This document shows, piece after piece, positions 21,253 through 29,065 of a DNA stretch of 64,000 nt. The stretch lies in NCBI RefSeq assembly GCF_015767675.1, contig NZ_CP065218.1, positions 1,054,001 to 1,118,000 on the forward strand. Direction: 5' to 3'. Every line of letters starts with the position of its first letter. The stretch's first letter is position 1. Origin of the DNA: Vibrio navarrensis. GTDB taxonomy: Bacteria > Pseudomonadota > Gammaproteobacteria > Enterobacterales > Vibrionaceae. Made by a program: the position numbers and the translations under genes. Under the pieces are notes generated by a model. The model was not told the DNA's origin. It ran no database searches and was given only the letters and a program-made list of their open reading frames with translations.

Positions 21253-21506
21253 TGCTCTCTTTGCTCAAAAGTTAAGAAGGGGGGTCGTCCCGTTCTTGGC
21301 TTTTCCTTCAGCCCTTCTAATCCTTCTTCAAGAAAAGTGTGAACCCACTTATTAACACTGGTTCGGCTCACCATAAGAAACTTGGCGATTTGGGTGCGAG
21401 AGTGTCCCTCTTTGAAATGAGCGAGGGCCAGCAATCTCATTTTCATCTGAATAGATTTCTGCTGGCTTGCGAGCTTTTTAAAGTCGATATTATTGAGACT
21501 GTCCAT
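21253..21506 (-). pseudogene. orfA of copy D, 5' part (disrupted by IS66)
   Basis: Starts at the ATG at 21506 (MDSLNNIDFKKLASQQ) and encodes the helix-turn-helix portion up to EQREQLS, where IS66 interrupts. Confidence 0.88.
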
Positions 21507-21661
21507 AGCGAATAAGTTTTATCGTTGAATGACATCAATTAGATCATATTTTTACTTAGATTGGTATAAGCTATTCTCTTTTCTGTTACAGAGTGTTTTC
21601 GGTTACGCTAAGTTTCCGAGTTGGAGATCTGGTTGGCAAAATAGCCAATATGGAGTGAGTG

Positions 21662-22573
21662 ATGAAGAAAATAGTATGGCTACTTTTAGTGGTGAGTGTT
21701 GGCTGTTTTGGACCTGCTTATGCAGTAGTGCCGACGGTTGGCGATGTTGTTGAGCTAGAATTAGGGCTATTGAAGCCGACTCAACCATCCATCGGCTACG
21801 AGCAGATTTTCTACAAGTTAGGACGTTACCATCGCGATCCGAAAACGATGTTCGATGAGTTATGCGAATCGAATGGGCAAAAAGGGGTCAAACATTTTAC
21901 CGACGCATCTCTGCCAAACGACAACCTGTCTTATCAATGCAAAGATGAGATAGGTACACATAAAGACAAAATGAAGACAGTGGTTATTGGACCAAATGGG
22001 CAGTATTTCCTCACTGACGGGCATCATACGTTTAACGTTTTTTACCAGATGCCTAGTGGTGGAGAGCGGTTACGCGTCAACGTTTTGATAGATAAAGATT
22101 ATCGCCAGTTGGCAGATTGGGCAACATTCTGGGAAAAAATGGCCGCGTACGGTGATGCTTGGCTTTTTAACGAGCAAGACAGGCCGATTGACTACAACCA
22201 ACTTCCGACCAAATTGGGTATCTCGAATTTCAGTGACGATCAGTATCGCTCGCTTGTCTATTTTGTCAAAGGCGTCGCCTGGGATAAGCCCATGAAAGCG
22301 ATTCCATTTCTCGAATTTTATTGGGCGAGAGAACTACGCTCGTCGATGGAGGGCAGCCAGTTTGATTTGTCTACCCAGCAAGGTTATCGTGACGCTCTAA
22401 AAGTGACGAGTCGGACTATCGTCGCGATTGAAAGCCGTGATGTTGGCGGTTCTGGCATGAGTGCTGAGCAACTCGGACAGTTGAAAAAGGTCGACAATAA
22501 AGCGCTAGAGAAGTTAATGAATAAAAAAGGTAAAGTCACCGACGCGCTTAACTATAAAGCGACACTCCGCTGA
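21662..22573 (+). CDS. Secreted ParB-like (ParBc_2-type) protein
   Basis: 303 residues with a clear signal peptide, MKKIVWLLLVVSVGCFGPAYA. The mature part has PSIGYEQIFYKLGRYHRDPK and VVIGPNGQYFLTDGHHTFNV, the DGHH motif of the ParB/sulfiredoxin-like fold in its exported form (putative ParB-like nuclease family). The actual substrate is unknown. The ATG at 21662 is preferred to the overlapping GTG at 21659, since GGAG lies 6 nt upstream. It is the first unique gene after the IS nest, followed at 61 nt by a pentapeptide-repeat gene. Confidence 0.75.
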   Translation: MKKIVWLLLVVSVGCFGPAYAVVPTVGDVVELELGLLKPTQPSIGYEQIFYKLGRYHRDPKTMFDELCESNGQKGVKHFTDASLPNDNLSYQCKDEIGTHKDKMKTVVIGPNGQYFLTDGHHTFNVFYQMPSGGERLRVNVLIDKDYRQLADWATFWEKMAAYGDAWLFNEQDRPIDYNQLPTKLGISNFSDDQYRSLVYFVKGVAWDKPMKAIPFLEFYWARELRSSMEGSQFDLSTQQGYRDALKVTSRTIVAIESRDVGGSGMSAEQLGQLKKVDNKALEKLMNKKGKVTDALNYKATLR

Positions 22574-22634
22574 TAACGAGTCTGAGATAAGTATGGTAGG
22601 AGTGAGTGCATCTTATTAATAAGAGTAATAGACA

Positions 22635-23237
22635 ATGACAATAACGCTTTGCAATGACGAGCCGTATTTCGACCAAATGTTCAGTAAACTGGAGTACAGC
22701 GATGATGCTTTCGAAGGGATTGAGTTTGAAGAATGTCAGTTTACTGATTGCGACTTTTCGAACACACAGTTTCAGCGTTGCAAATTCAACAACTGCGAGT
22801 TTGAACGCTGCAATTTGAGTTTGGCTGATTTTTCTGCCTCGGCGTTTTACGGTGTTACTTTTATTGATTGCAAACTGATTGGCGTCGATTGGACCAAAGC
22901 AAACTGGCCGATTTATCATCGTGATTTTGAGCTTTCCTTCCAACGTTGCATTTTGAACGACAGTTCATTTTTTGCACTGACGCTAAATACCCTCAAGTTT
23001 AATCAATGCAAACTGCATGATGTTGATTTTAGAGAAGGAAACTTCAACGAGTCGACCATGACGGCGTGTGATTTTTCCCGTAGCCTTTTCATGCGTACCC
23101 AGTTGCAAAAAGTCGACTTTAGCGATTCCGAGGGATACGAAATTAACCTTTTGGATAATCAGCTCAAAGGAGCCAAGTTTTCTCGATACGAAGCACTGTC
23201 TCTTTTAGAGTCCTTAGGTATAGATTTGGTGGATTAA
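22635..23237 (+). CDS. Pentapeptide-repeat protein (Qnr/McbG-like fold)
   Basis: 200 residues. Almost the whole length follows A(D/N)LxF-type fives: FEECQFTDCDFSNTQFQRCK, then FNNCEFERCNLSLADFSASA and so on. A non-repeat break (NWPIYHRDFELSF) lies near residue 95 and a C-terminal helix LLESLGIDLVD follows the last coil. Qnr and McbG proteins, which protect DNA gyrase by mimicking DNA, share this plan, including the C-terminal LLxxLG dimer helix. It is shorter than Qnr (about 218). Whether it gives quinolone or toxin protection is not known. Confidence 0.8.
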   Translation: MTITLCNDEPYFDQMFSKLEYSDDAFEGIEFEECQFTDCDFSNTQFQRCKFNNCEFERCNLSLADFSASAFYGVTFIDCKLIGVDWTKANWPIYHRDFELSFQRCILNDSSFFALTLNTLKFNQCKLHDVDFREGNFNESTMTACDFSRSLFMRTQLQKVDFSDSEGYEINLLDNQLKGAKFSRYEALSLLESLGIDLVD

Positions 23238-23363
23238 CGGTAAGCCGTGAAGAGAGATGCTACTCAACTTTAGCAAACAAAGTTTGCAACGCATTCGCGT
23301 GGCTTACTTTGTGACTACTATTGCCTTGCCGATTACTAAATTTTTATTCGCAAGGAAACAAGT

Positions 23364-24083
23364 ATGAAAAAACAAATCAGTGTACTTTTCGTCACTTTGG
23401 CGTTGTCTAACACCGCACTGGCATCTGAATGGGGGTATGAAGGCCATCATGGCCCTGAACATTGGGGGAAAGTCGCAAAAGAGTGTGCAATGGGCAAAAA
23501 CCAAAGTCCTATTGACATAGCTCAACCAATCGAAGCAGAGATGAAAGCGCTTGAGCTGAACTATACTGGTCAGGCTGTTTCTTTGATCAACAATGGCCAT
23601 ACGCTTCAGGCGGGTGTGAGTGGGAAAAACTTTCTGAATATCGATGGAAAAAGCTTTGAACTTAAACAGTTTCATTTTCACACACCGTCTGAAAATGTGA
23701 TAAAGGGAAAGCAGTATCCTTTGGAAGCACACTTTGTACATGCTGACAGTGAGGGAAACTTAGCCGTTGTTGCAGTGATGTTTGATACTGGGAAGCTGAA
23801 TCCGTTACTCAATGAGCTGACGGCAAAAATGCCTACTCTGGGTGAACAAGTTACCTTACCTCATGCCTTTGATGTCGCTGCTCTCCTACCTAAGAAGCAA
23901 GACTACTATCGCTTTAATGGTTCTTTAACCACACCACCGTGTAGCGAGGGGGTTCGTTGGCTTGTTCTCAAACAAGCTTCTGAACTTTCGAGCAGTCAAA
24001 CAGAACAGTTGGTGTCTGTCATGGGACACAACAATCGCCCACTGCAGCCACTAAATGCGCGTACTGTGCTAAGCAAAGACTAA
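23364..24083 (+). CDS. Alpha-class carbonic anhydrase, periplasmic
   Basis: 239 residues with a signal peptide (MKKQISVLFVTLALSNTALA). The alpha-CA zinc ligands are present: two His in KQFHFHTPSEN and the third in LEAHFVHADSEG. The substrate pocket motif GSLTTPPCSEGVRWLV is intact. It hydrates CO2 in the periplasm. AAGGAAAC precedes the ATG. A bidirectional terminator separates it from the convergent mscS-like gene. Confidence 0.95.
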   Translation: MKKQISVLFVTLALSNTALASEWGYEGHHGPEHWGKVAKECAMGKNQSPIDIAQPIEAEMKALELNYTGQAVSLINNGHTLQAGVSGKNFLNIDGKSFELKQFHFHTPSENVIKGKQYPLEAHFVHADSEGNLAVVAVMFDTGKLNPLLNELTAKMPTLGEQVTLPHAFDVAALLPKKQDYYRFNGSLTTPPCSEGVRWLVLKQASELSSSQTEQLVSVMGHNNRPLQPLNARTVLSKD

Positions 24084-24109
24084 AAAGCAGAGCCCAAACC
24101 GGGCTCTGC
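24081..24109. terminator. Bidirectional terminator between carbonic anhydrase and MscS-like gene
   Basis: GCAGAGCCC / GGGCTCTGC, a 9-bp stem with a 5-nt loop. On the minus strand it is followed by TTTTTAG, best serving the MscS-like gene. Confidence 0.85.
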
Positions 24110-24113
24110 GCAT

Positions 24114-25208
24114 TTAGGCCTTTTCAGTGGACGAGATACCCGCTTGGAATGGATCGAGTTTGATGGTTTGGGTCGGGAACGCGATGTCGGCGCCATTTTG
24201 CTGAATGATCTCCATCACTTTTAGTAGCACATCTTGTTTCACACTGTGGTATTCGACCCAGTTGACTGTTTTTGTGAAAGTGTAGATGAAGAAATTCAGT
24301 GATGATGGACCAAACGTATTGAAGTTCACAATGAGCGTTTGTGTGACATCGATATCGGGATGTTGTTCCAGCATCTTACGCACTTGCTCGATGATAATAG
24401 GTAATTTCTGGTTGTCATCGTACCTAACGCCAATGGTTTCATTGATACGGCGATTGAGCATACGCGATGGATTTTCAACCACGATGTTACTGAACACGGA
24501 ATTGGGTACATACAGTGGCCGTTTCTCAAAAGTACGGATGCTGGTCATGCGCCAGCCTATGCGCTCAACGGTTCCTTCAATTTGACGATCTGGAGAACGG
24601 ATCCAATCGCCGACTTTAAAGGGGCGATCAAAATAGATCATCAAACCGCCAAAGAAGTTGGATAAGAGATCTTTCGCAGCGAGACCGACAATCAAACCAC
24701 CTACACCACCAAAGGTCAGCAAACCCGATAAACTGAGACCAAAGGCTTGCATCATGGTAAGCATTGCAATGGCTAAGAAAAACAGTCGAGAGACTTTAGC
24801 AATCGCTTGAACCGTGGTTTCGTCATGATTTGCCTGAGCGAGAATGTAGTCTTCAATCCGACTTATCAAGCGGATGACGATCCACACAAACAGAGCGATA
24901 AGCAGCAGCCGTTTGGTCATCCCAAGCCAAGCCAGTTGTTTACCGGTTTGGCTTTGTACGGCGATTGCCAGAGAGAGGGTGGCGGGCCACAACCAAATCA
25001 AAGTACTGATTGGGGTTTGGATCGACTCTACCAAGATATCATCCCAATGCAGACGAGTTTTGCTTGCTAGTAGACGTAGACGTGATACTACCAAACGCCA
25101 AATCAACCACGCGACACCACTACCAATAGTAATTAACAGGACACTGCCGAACCAATCTTGGTGATTGCTAAAAAGAGCGCGTTGTAGTTCAAGTAGCCAA
25201 TCGTTCAT
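24114..25208 (-). CDS. MscS-family mechanosensitive channel
   Basis: 364 residues starting MNDWLLELQRALF. Four to five transmembrane helices precede the pore-lining helix and MscS beta domain: SGLLTFGGVGGLIVGLAAKD, LLSNFFGGLMIYFDRPFKVG and DWIRSPDRQIEGTVERIGWR. These are the hallmarks of the conserved MscS core. It releases solutes on hypo-osmotic shock. The ATG at 25208 is chosen; a TTG at 25271 would add 21 residues, and neither has a good ribosome-binding site. Confidence 0.9.
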   Translation of the reverse strand: MNDWLLELQRALFSNHQDWFGSVLLITIGSGVAWLIWRLVVSRLRLLASKTRLHWDDILVESIQTPISTLIWLWPATLSLAIAVQSQTGKQLAWLGMTKRLLLIALFVWIVIRLISRIEDYILAQANHDETTVQAIAKVSRLFFLAIAMLTMMQAFGLSLSGLLTFGGVGGLIVGLAAKDLLSNFFGGLMIYFDRPFKVGDWIRSPDRQIEGTVERIGWRMTSIRTFEKRPLYVPNSVFSNIVVENPSRMLNRRINETIGVRYDDNQKLPIIIEQVRKMLEQHPDIDVTQTLIVNFNTFGPSSLNFFIYTFTKTVNWVEYHSVKQDVLLKVMEIIQQNGADIAFPTQTIKLDPFQAGISSTEKA

Positions 25209-25479
25209 AAATTTTTGTTTTTGCAAGTAAAAGCCAAAAGGTAACAGAAAAGCGGTGCTTATCACAGGCAATATGTAGGTAATTAGCGAATGACTGTTTT
25301 TAACAACTCATCTCTTTTTTCGCCCTATCCACGCTCATAATGATGTGATCGTCCTTGTATTTTGTGCAATCTGTTCGGTTTCTGTAGCAGAAAATCGGCG
25401 CTTTTTTGACTTGCAACTAACACTTTAGTTATTAATGTATGAGAGTGTCATGCCGATAGCGAATAAATGAGGATAAATC

Positions 25480-25827
25480 ATGGAGTTTACTGAACAGGAT
25501 CGTATGGCGTTATACGATCTCTGGATGTCACAGAAAGCGAAAATGCACATTACGCAGATGGAAATGACGAAACGCCTTGGTTTGAATCATCATGAGTTTT
25601 CTTCTCTGCTGAGAGGAAACGCACCATTAACGCTTGGATTTGTCCATCAGCTTTGTGAGCAGTTGCATGTTCAGCCAGCTAAAGTGATTCCTTCGCTATC
25701 TCAGCGTAATTTAGGCAATTCGCAATCTATTTTCCTGCAAAGTCGCGTGACGGTTGATGGTGTAATTAAGAACGTGTTTGTTGATGGTAACCAAGTGGTG
25801 ATTGAATACGAACATCAACTGAATTAA
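25480..25827 (+). CDS. Small XRE-type helix-turn-helix protein
   Basis: 115 residues with an HTH at MEMTKRLGLNHHEFSSLLRG (about 27-46), then a short C-terminal beta domain (SRVTVDGVIKNVFVDGNQVV). The layout resembles small phage-repressor-like regulators. GAGGATAAATC precedes the ATG. It is monocistronic with its own terminator. The target is unknown. Confidence 0.75.
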   Translation: MEFTEQDRMALYDLWMSQKAKMHITQMEMTKRLGLNHHEFSSLLRGNAPLTLGFVHQLCEQLHVQPAKVIPSLSQRNLGNSQSIFLQSRVTVDGVIKNVFVDGNQVVIEYEHQLN

Positions 25828-25853
25828 TGCAGAGGCAGATTATACAAAGAAAT

Positions 25854-25886
25854 GCGGCTCCGAATGGGAGCCGCTTTCTTTTTTTA
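25854..25886 (+). terminator. Terminator of the HTH gene
   Basis: GCGGCTC / GAGCCGC stem, loop CGAATGG, then TTTCTTTTTTT. Confidence 0.9.
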
Positions 25887-26151
25887 TTTTTATACCAAAC
25901 GCAGGCGTGAGGTGATTGACGTTGTTAGTGAGATCCGATACTGCGGATGCGATATCAGGTCACTGAGATGAGTAAACATTAGTACCGATTCTATCAACAG
26001 GCAAATTCTCAAACGATTATTTGTGCATTTAGTCTATTTTTGTGTGATGTTAATTCCATAATTACTATGGATTATTGTTGAAACGATGAGTTTTGACTAT
26101 CGAGCAGAGTGGAAATGAAGTAAGCGGCAGCCGAACAGCTGCCGAATTTTA
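25887..26151. other. Gene-free region containing a 15-nt copy of the Qrr core
   Basis: No ORF is supported. TGACGTTGTTAGTGA at 25917-25931 (plus strand) is identical to the central target-pairing sequence of the Qrr RNA encoded 1.3 kb away. The minus strand, which is downstream of the araC-like gene, therefore carries a perfect 15-nt Qrr-complementary site. A hairpin GGCAGC / GCTGCC near 26127-26144 follows the araC stop but lacks a good T-run, so read-through is possible. Confidence 0.55.
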
Positions 26152-27054
26152 CTAGGCTTTTATTGCTGTGCAGAAACTCACATCGGCATGGTGAGTTTGT
26201 GGATCGTAGGAGTGATAGAGCTCAAAACAAGGTCGATCATCAGAATCTAACCCTTGTTCAACCAGTTGTTCCATCAGTTCATCCCAAGCCAGAGGATACT
26301 GCTTAACATCCGTAATCGTTCTACGCATACAGGCATAGTGGCCACCGGTAAATGGCTTTATTTCCACGTCATTATTGCCTTCTACCGCTCCATCAAGCAA
26401 TAAACAAACGTCGGTGCGGCATTTCTCCGCTGGTGTAATTTCTGGGTTGTCGTGATAGATAAAAATACAGGTATTATCCGCCAATCCTCTTGGGCTTGCC
26501 CACTGATAAAGTTTTTGTGTTGCTGGTTCATAATTCTTCCCATACTCGCCAGTTACACGTACAAACGCCAAATGGCTCGCCGGAAAATGTTGCATGTCCA
26601 TGGTTATACTCCCTGTGTGAGATTTCATTCTAGTGTAGGCTGAACTGCGTTTCTCGACGTGTCCATTCTTGCGCAATGTGTGTCCTATCTTGCTGTTTCT
26701 GAGTAATTCAGCAAACTCGCTGATACTCTCACACTCCCTGACTTGAGATGGAGTCAAGGCAAAATGCTGTTTGAATGCTTTTGCCAAGCTCTGAGAACTG
26801 GAAAAACCAAAGCTCAACGCGGTTTCTGTGACGCTCAGTTTACGGTAAAACAGGAGAGTGGCGACTTTCTCCAAGCGTAATCTGCGAAGATGTTCATTTA
26901 ATGTTTCGCCAGTGACGGCTTTGAAAATTCGATGGAAATGATAGGGAGAGAGGTGCGCAAGTGCAGCGACTTCTTCTAAGTTTAATGGCTCATCAAAATG
27001 CGCTTCGAGATGACGAATGACGGGGAGTAGTCGCTTGTGGTAGTCGGTTTTCAT
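26152..27054 (-). CDS. AraC-family regulator with GyrI-like ligand domain (Rob/SoxS-like)
   Basis: 300 residues. The N-terminal double HTH shows LNLEEVAALAHLSPYHFHRI and ETALSFGFSSSQSLAKAFKQ, ending in the AraC signature ALTPSQVRE. The C-terminal half (about 150-300: FPASHLAFVRVTGEYGKNYE, VCLLLDGAVEGN, PFTGGHYACMR) is a GyrI-like effector-binding domain, as in Rob and multidrug-sensing regulators. The ATG at 27054 is chosen; upstream in-frame extension to 27129 has no family support. It lies just downstream of qrr on the same strand. Confidence 0.85.
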   Translation of the reverse strand: MKTDYHKRLLPVIRHLEAHFDEPLNLEEVAALAHLSPYHFHRIFKAVTGETLNEHLRRLRLEKVATLLFYRKLSVTETALSFGFSSSQSLAKAFKQHFALTPSQVRECESISEFAELLRNSKIGHTLRKNGHVEKRSSAYTRMKSHTGSITMDMQHFPASHLAFVRVTGEYGKNYEPATQKLYQWASPRGLADNTCIFIYHDNPEITPAEKCRTDVCLLLDGAVEGNNDVEIKPFTGGHYACMRRTITDVKQYPLAWDELMEQLVEQGLDSDDRPCFELYHSYDPQTHHADVSFCTAIKA

Positions 27055-27147
27055 CAAAGAGTCGTTTGGAGTTGTCTTGACGAAAAGGGTAAATGAAAAG
27101 TTGCGCTGAATGAAAGAGAGCGAAGACAATTTTGTGCAATCGCAGAT

Positions 27148-27254
27148 AAAAAAAGAGCCAACCGCAAAAGCTGCGCTTGGCTTATATACTTGTGAACAAT
27201 CTGGTTCACTAACAACGTCAGTTGGCTAGGTGACCCTCGGCTTAATAAGGGTCA
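27148..27254 (-). ncRNA. qrr: Qrr quorum-regulatory small RNA
   Basis: The minus strand reads TGACCCTTATTAAGCCGAGG, then GTCACCTAGCCAACTGACGT, TGTTAGTGAACC, and ends with a stem AGCCAAGCGCA...TGCGGTTGGCT followed by a run of T. This is the invariant Qrr plan: first stem-loop, the unchanged pairing region CTAGCCAACTGACGTTGTTA, and a terminator. The length is about 107 nt. Qrr RNAs work with Hfq to repress luxR/hapR-type mRNAs at low cell density. A sigma-54 promoter and LuxO-type sites lie upstream. Confidence 0.97.
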
Positions 27255-27263
27255 GTTAATATA

Positions 27264-27280
27264 AAGCACTATCCGTGCCA
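27264..27280 (-). promoter_or_regulatory. Sigma-54 promoter of qrr
   Basis: TGGCACGGATAGTGCT on the minus strand matches TGGCAC-N5-TTGCW, with GG and GC at the -24/-12 spacing. It lies about 11 nt before the start of Qrr. Confidence 0.93.
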
Positions 27281-27354
27281 ACTTTTTAAAGGGCGAAATT
27301 AGACGATTTTTGCCTAGTTTCTGTGATATTGATTGCTTAATGCACGGCTTTTCA

Positions 27355-27380
27355 TTGCAAAACGCAATTGCATTTTGCAC
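27355..27380. promoter_or_regulatory. Two adjacent LuxO-type enhancer sites
   Basis: TTGCAAAACGCAA (27355-27367) and TTGCATTTTGCAC (27368-27380) both fit TTGCA-N3-TGCAA. They abut each other about 90 bp upstream of the sigma-54 promoter, as expected for LuxO control of qrr genes. Confidence 0.85.
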
Positions 27381-27443
27381 TTTGCATTTAAATTGCTACT
27401 GATAGCATTGATAAATAACATATTGATTCGGTGATCTATTCGC

Positions 27444-27476
27444 CTAAAAAGAAGACGGGAGCCTGTTGCTCCCGTC
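27444..27476 (-). terminator. mgtE terminator
   Basis: GACGGGAGC / GCTCCCGTC, a 9-bp stem followed on the minus strand by TTCTTTTTAG. Confidence 0.88.
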
Positions 27477-27504
27477 AGTCAATATTTGGATGGTGAGCGT
27501 TGCA

Positions 27505-28851
27505 CTAGAGCATGACTAGGCTCGCTGTGCCTAAGAACGCAAAAAAACCAACCACATCGGTTACCGTTGTGAGTATCACCGAACCTGCCAGAGCTGGGTC
27601 AAGTTCAAACTTGTCGAGGACAATCGGGATCAAAACGCCAAACATGGCTGCGGTGACGATGTTGACCACAATCGCTAAGGAAATCGTCGCGCCAATGAGG
27701 GGAGATTGAAACCACAACGCCGCCAAACCGCCGATGATCACCGCCCAGAGAAGTCCATTGATTGCGCCGATGCCAAACTCGTTTTTGAACAGCGCGAAAC
27801 GGTTACCGGGAGTAATTTGGTTGAGGGCCATCGCGCGGACCATAAGAGTCAATGTTTGGCTGCCCGCAATACCACCCATTGAGGCGACGATGGGCATCAG
27901 CACCGCGAGCGCGACCACTTGGGCGATCACCTCTTCAAACAGACCAATCGTGATGGAAGCCAGAATCGCCGTCAGCAGATTAATGCCCAGCCAAACGCCT
28001 CGCTTCTTTGAGCTCTTCATCACTGGAGCAAACAAGTCGTCGCCTTCATCCATACCAGTACCCGCCATGAGGCGAGCCTCGTAGATTTCTCGTTGCGTGG
28101 TTAGGGCAAATTGCCAGTCAATTTCACCGATCAAGGTTTGGTCTTCATCCACGACAGGCAGCGCGGGTAACGAGCTGTGTTCCACCGCTTCAACGGCTTC
28201 TGACAGCGCCATTTTGCTACTGAGCAAATTGACGGGATCAATGGTGAGATTTTTAAGCGTGGTCGTGCCTTCGCTGCGCAGAATCTCGTAGTAATTGACC
28301 ACGCCGCGAAATTGCTTCTTTTTATTAATCAGATAAATCCGCTGTGGCGTGTCATAGCTGTAGCGCGCCATCAAGCGCTTCGCGCGATCAACCGAAATGG
28401 TGAAAGGAAGGGTGATGATTTTTCGCTCTGCCCAGCGGCCAAGCTCATCATCCCCATACTGGTTTGCCAGATCGAACAGTTCCAGTTCGTCCTTTTCGAT
28501 CAATGAAAGCGCTTCATTGATGATCTCTTCTGGCAAAGAGTCCGACCATTCGATCAACGAGAGGTTGTCGAGTTTGGCCAGCGTCAGCTTCAGTTCGACT
28601 TCAGATAGCGCGGTGATGATCGAGTAGCGCACCTCAGAACGCATGTCAGTCAGCACATCAATGTGCATCTCTAGCGGTAACGCCCGCCATAAACGCACAC
28701 GGTCATCGACAGGGAAAGCTTCGAGAATCAGCGCCACGGAACCCGATTCAAGGCCGTGTTCAATCGATTCGTTTAATAAGGCGATCTGTTCTGAGTCATC
28801 TGCTTTGGCTATCTGTTCGATAAGCAGGGGCAGATCTTGGAATTCGCTCAC
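27505..28851 (-). CDS. mgtE: Magnesium transporter MgtE
   Basis: 448 residues with the full MgtE plan. An N-terminal helical superhelix (about 1-130) is followed by two CBS domains (SYDTPQRIYLINKKKQFRGV; SLPALPVVDEDQTLIGEIDW) and five membrane helices from about 285. Motif SMGGIAGSQTLTLMVRA carries the conserved pore region. It imports Mg2+ and is gated by cytosolic Mg2+. No M-box-like leader was recognised in the 210 nt upstream. Confidence 0.94.
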   Translation of the reverse strand: MSEFQDLPLLIEQIAKADDSEQIALLNESIEHGLESGSVALILEAFPVDDRVRLWRALPLEMHIDVLTDMRSEVRYSIITALSEVELKLTLAKLDNLSLIEWSDSLPEEIINEALSLIEKDELELFDLANQYGDDELGRWAERKIITLPFTISVDRAKRLMARYSYDTPQRIYLINKKKQFRGVVNYYEILRSEGTTTLKNLTIDPVNLLSSKMALSEAVEAVEHSSLPALPVVDEDQTLIGEIDWQFALTTQREIYEARLMAGTGMDEGDDLFAPVMKSSKKRGVWLGINLLTAILASITIGLFEEVIAQVVALAVLMPIVASMGGIAGSQTLTLMVRAMALNQITPGNRFALFKNEFGIGAINGLLWAVIIGGLAALWFQSPLIGATISLAIVVNIVTAAMFGVLIPIVLDKFELDPALAGSVILTTVTDVVGFFAFLGTASLVML

Positions 28852-29065
28852 AAAGCATCCCCCGAAATAAAAATGAAAAATTGCGAGAGTTAAGGTACTT
28901 GAAAGTCTATGAAATTCAATGGTTGCGTGGAAAAATAATCAAACAGGCGGTAATAACGCTTTTTCTTTGTGCAGAGCAGCGTTACTTAGACAACGGCTAA
29001 ACGGTATTTTTAAAATCCAGCTTGTAGAGTAGGTCCAACCTAAACGAGTTGATGCGCATTTCTTT

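Larger units (their letters stand above)
18071..21566 (-). mobile_element. IS630-family element, copy D, split by IS66
   Basis: The ends TACCAATCTGG at 18071 and ATTGGTA at 21566 are flanked by TA on both sides, the expected IS630 target. Removing the IS66 element and one 8-bp duplicate leaves 1112 bp, identical in length to copy A. The left end sits inside piece C; the right end borders unique chromosomal DNA. Confidence 0.9.

Noticed and set aside
16355..21566. A composite transposon made of IS630 copies A and D with cargo
   Set aside because: The DNA between them is only further IS630 pieces and IS66; no cargo gene is present.
25917..25931. A second complete qrr gene at the Qrr-core copy
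   Set aside because: No sigma-54 promoter, no first stem-loop and no Qrr terminator around it; only the 15-nt core matches.
26120..26150. GGCAGC/GCTGCC hairpin as the araC terminator
   Set aside because: The minus strand has no T-run after it (GCTTAC follows), so I do not call it a terminator; this matters for the Qrr-core finding.
27130..28990. M-box or other riboswitch in front of mgtE
   Set aside because: The 210 nt before mgtE show no recognisable Mg-sensing element; the long leader-like region downstream is qrr.
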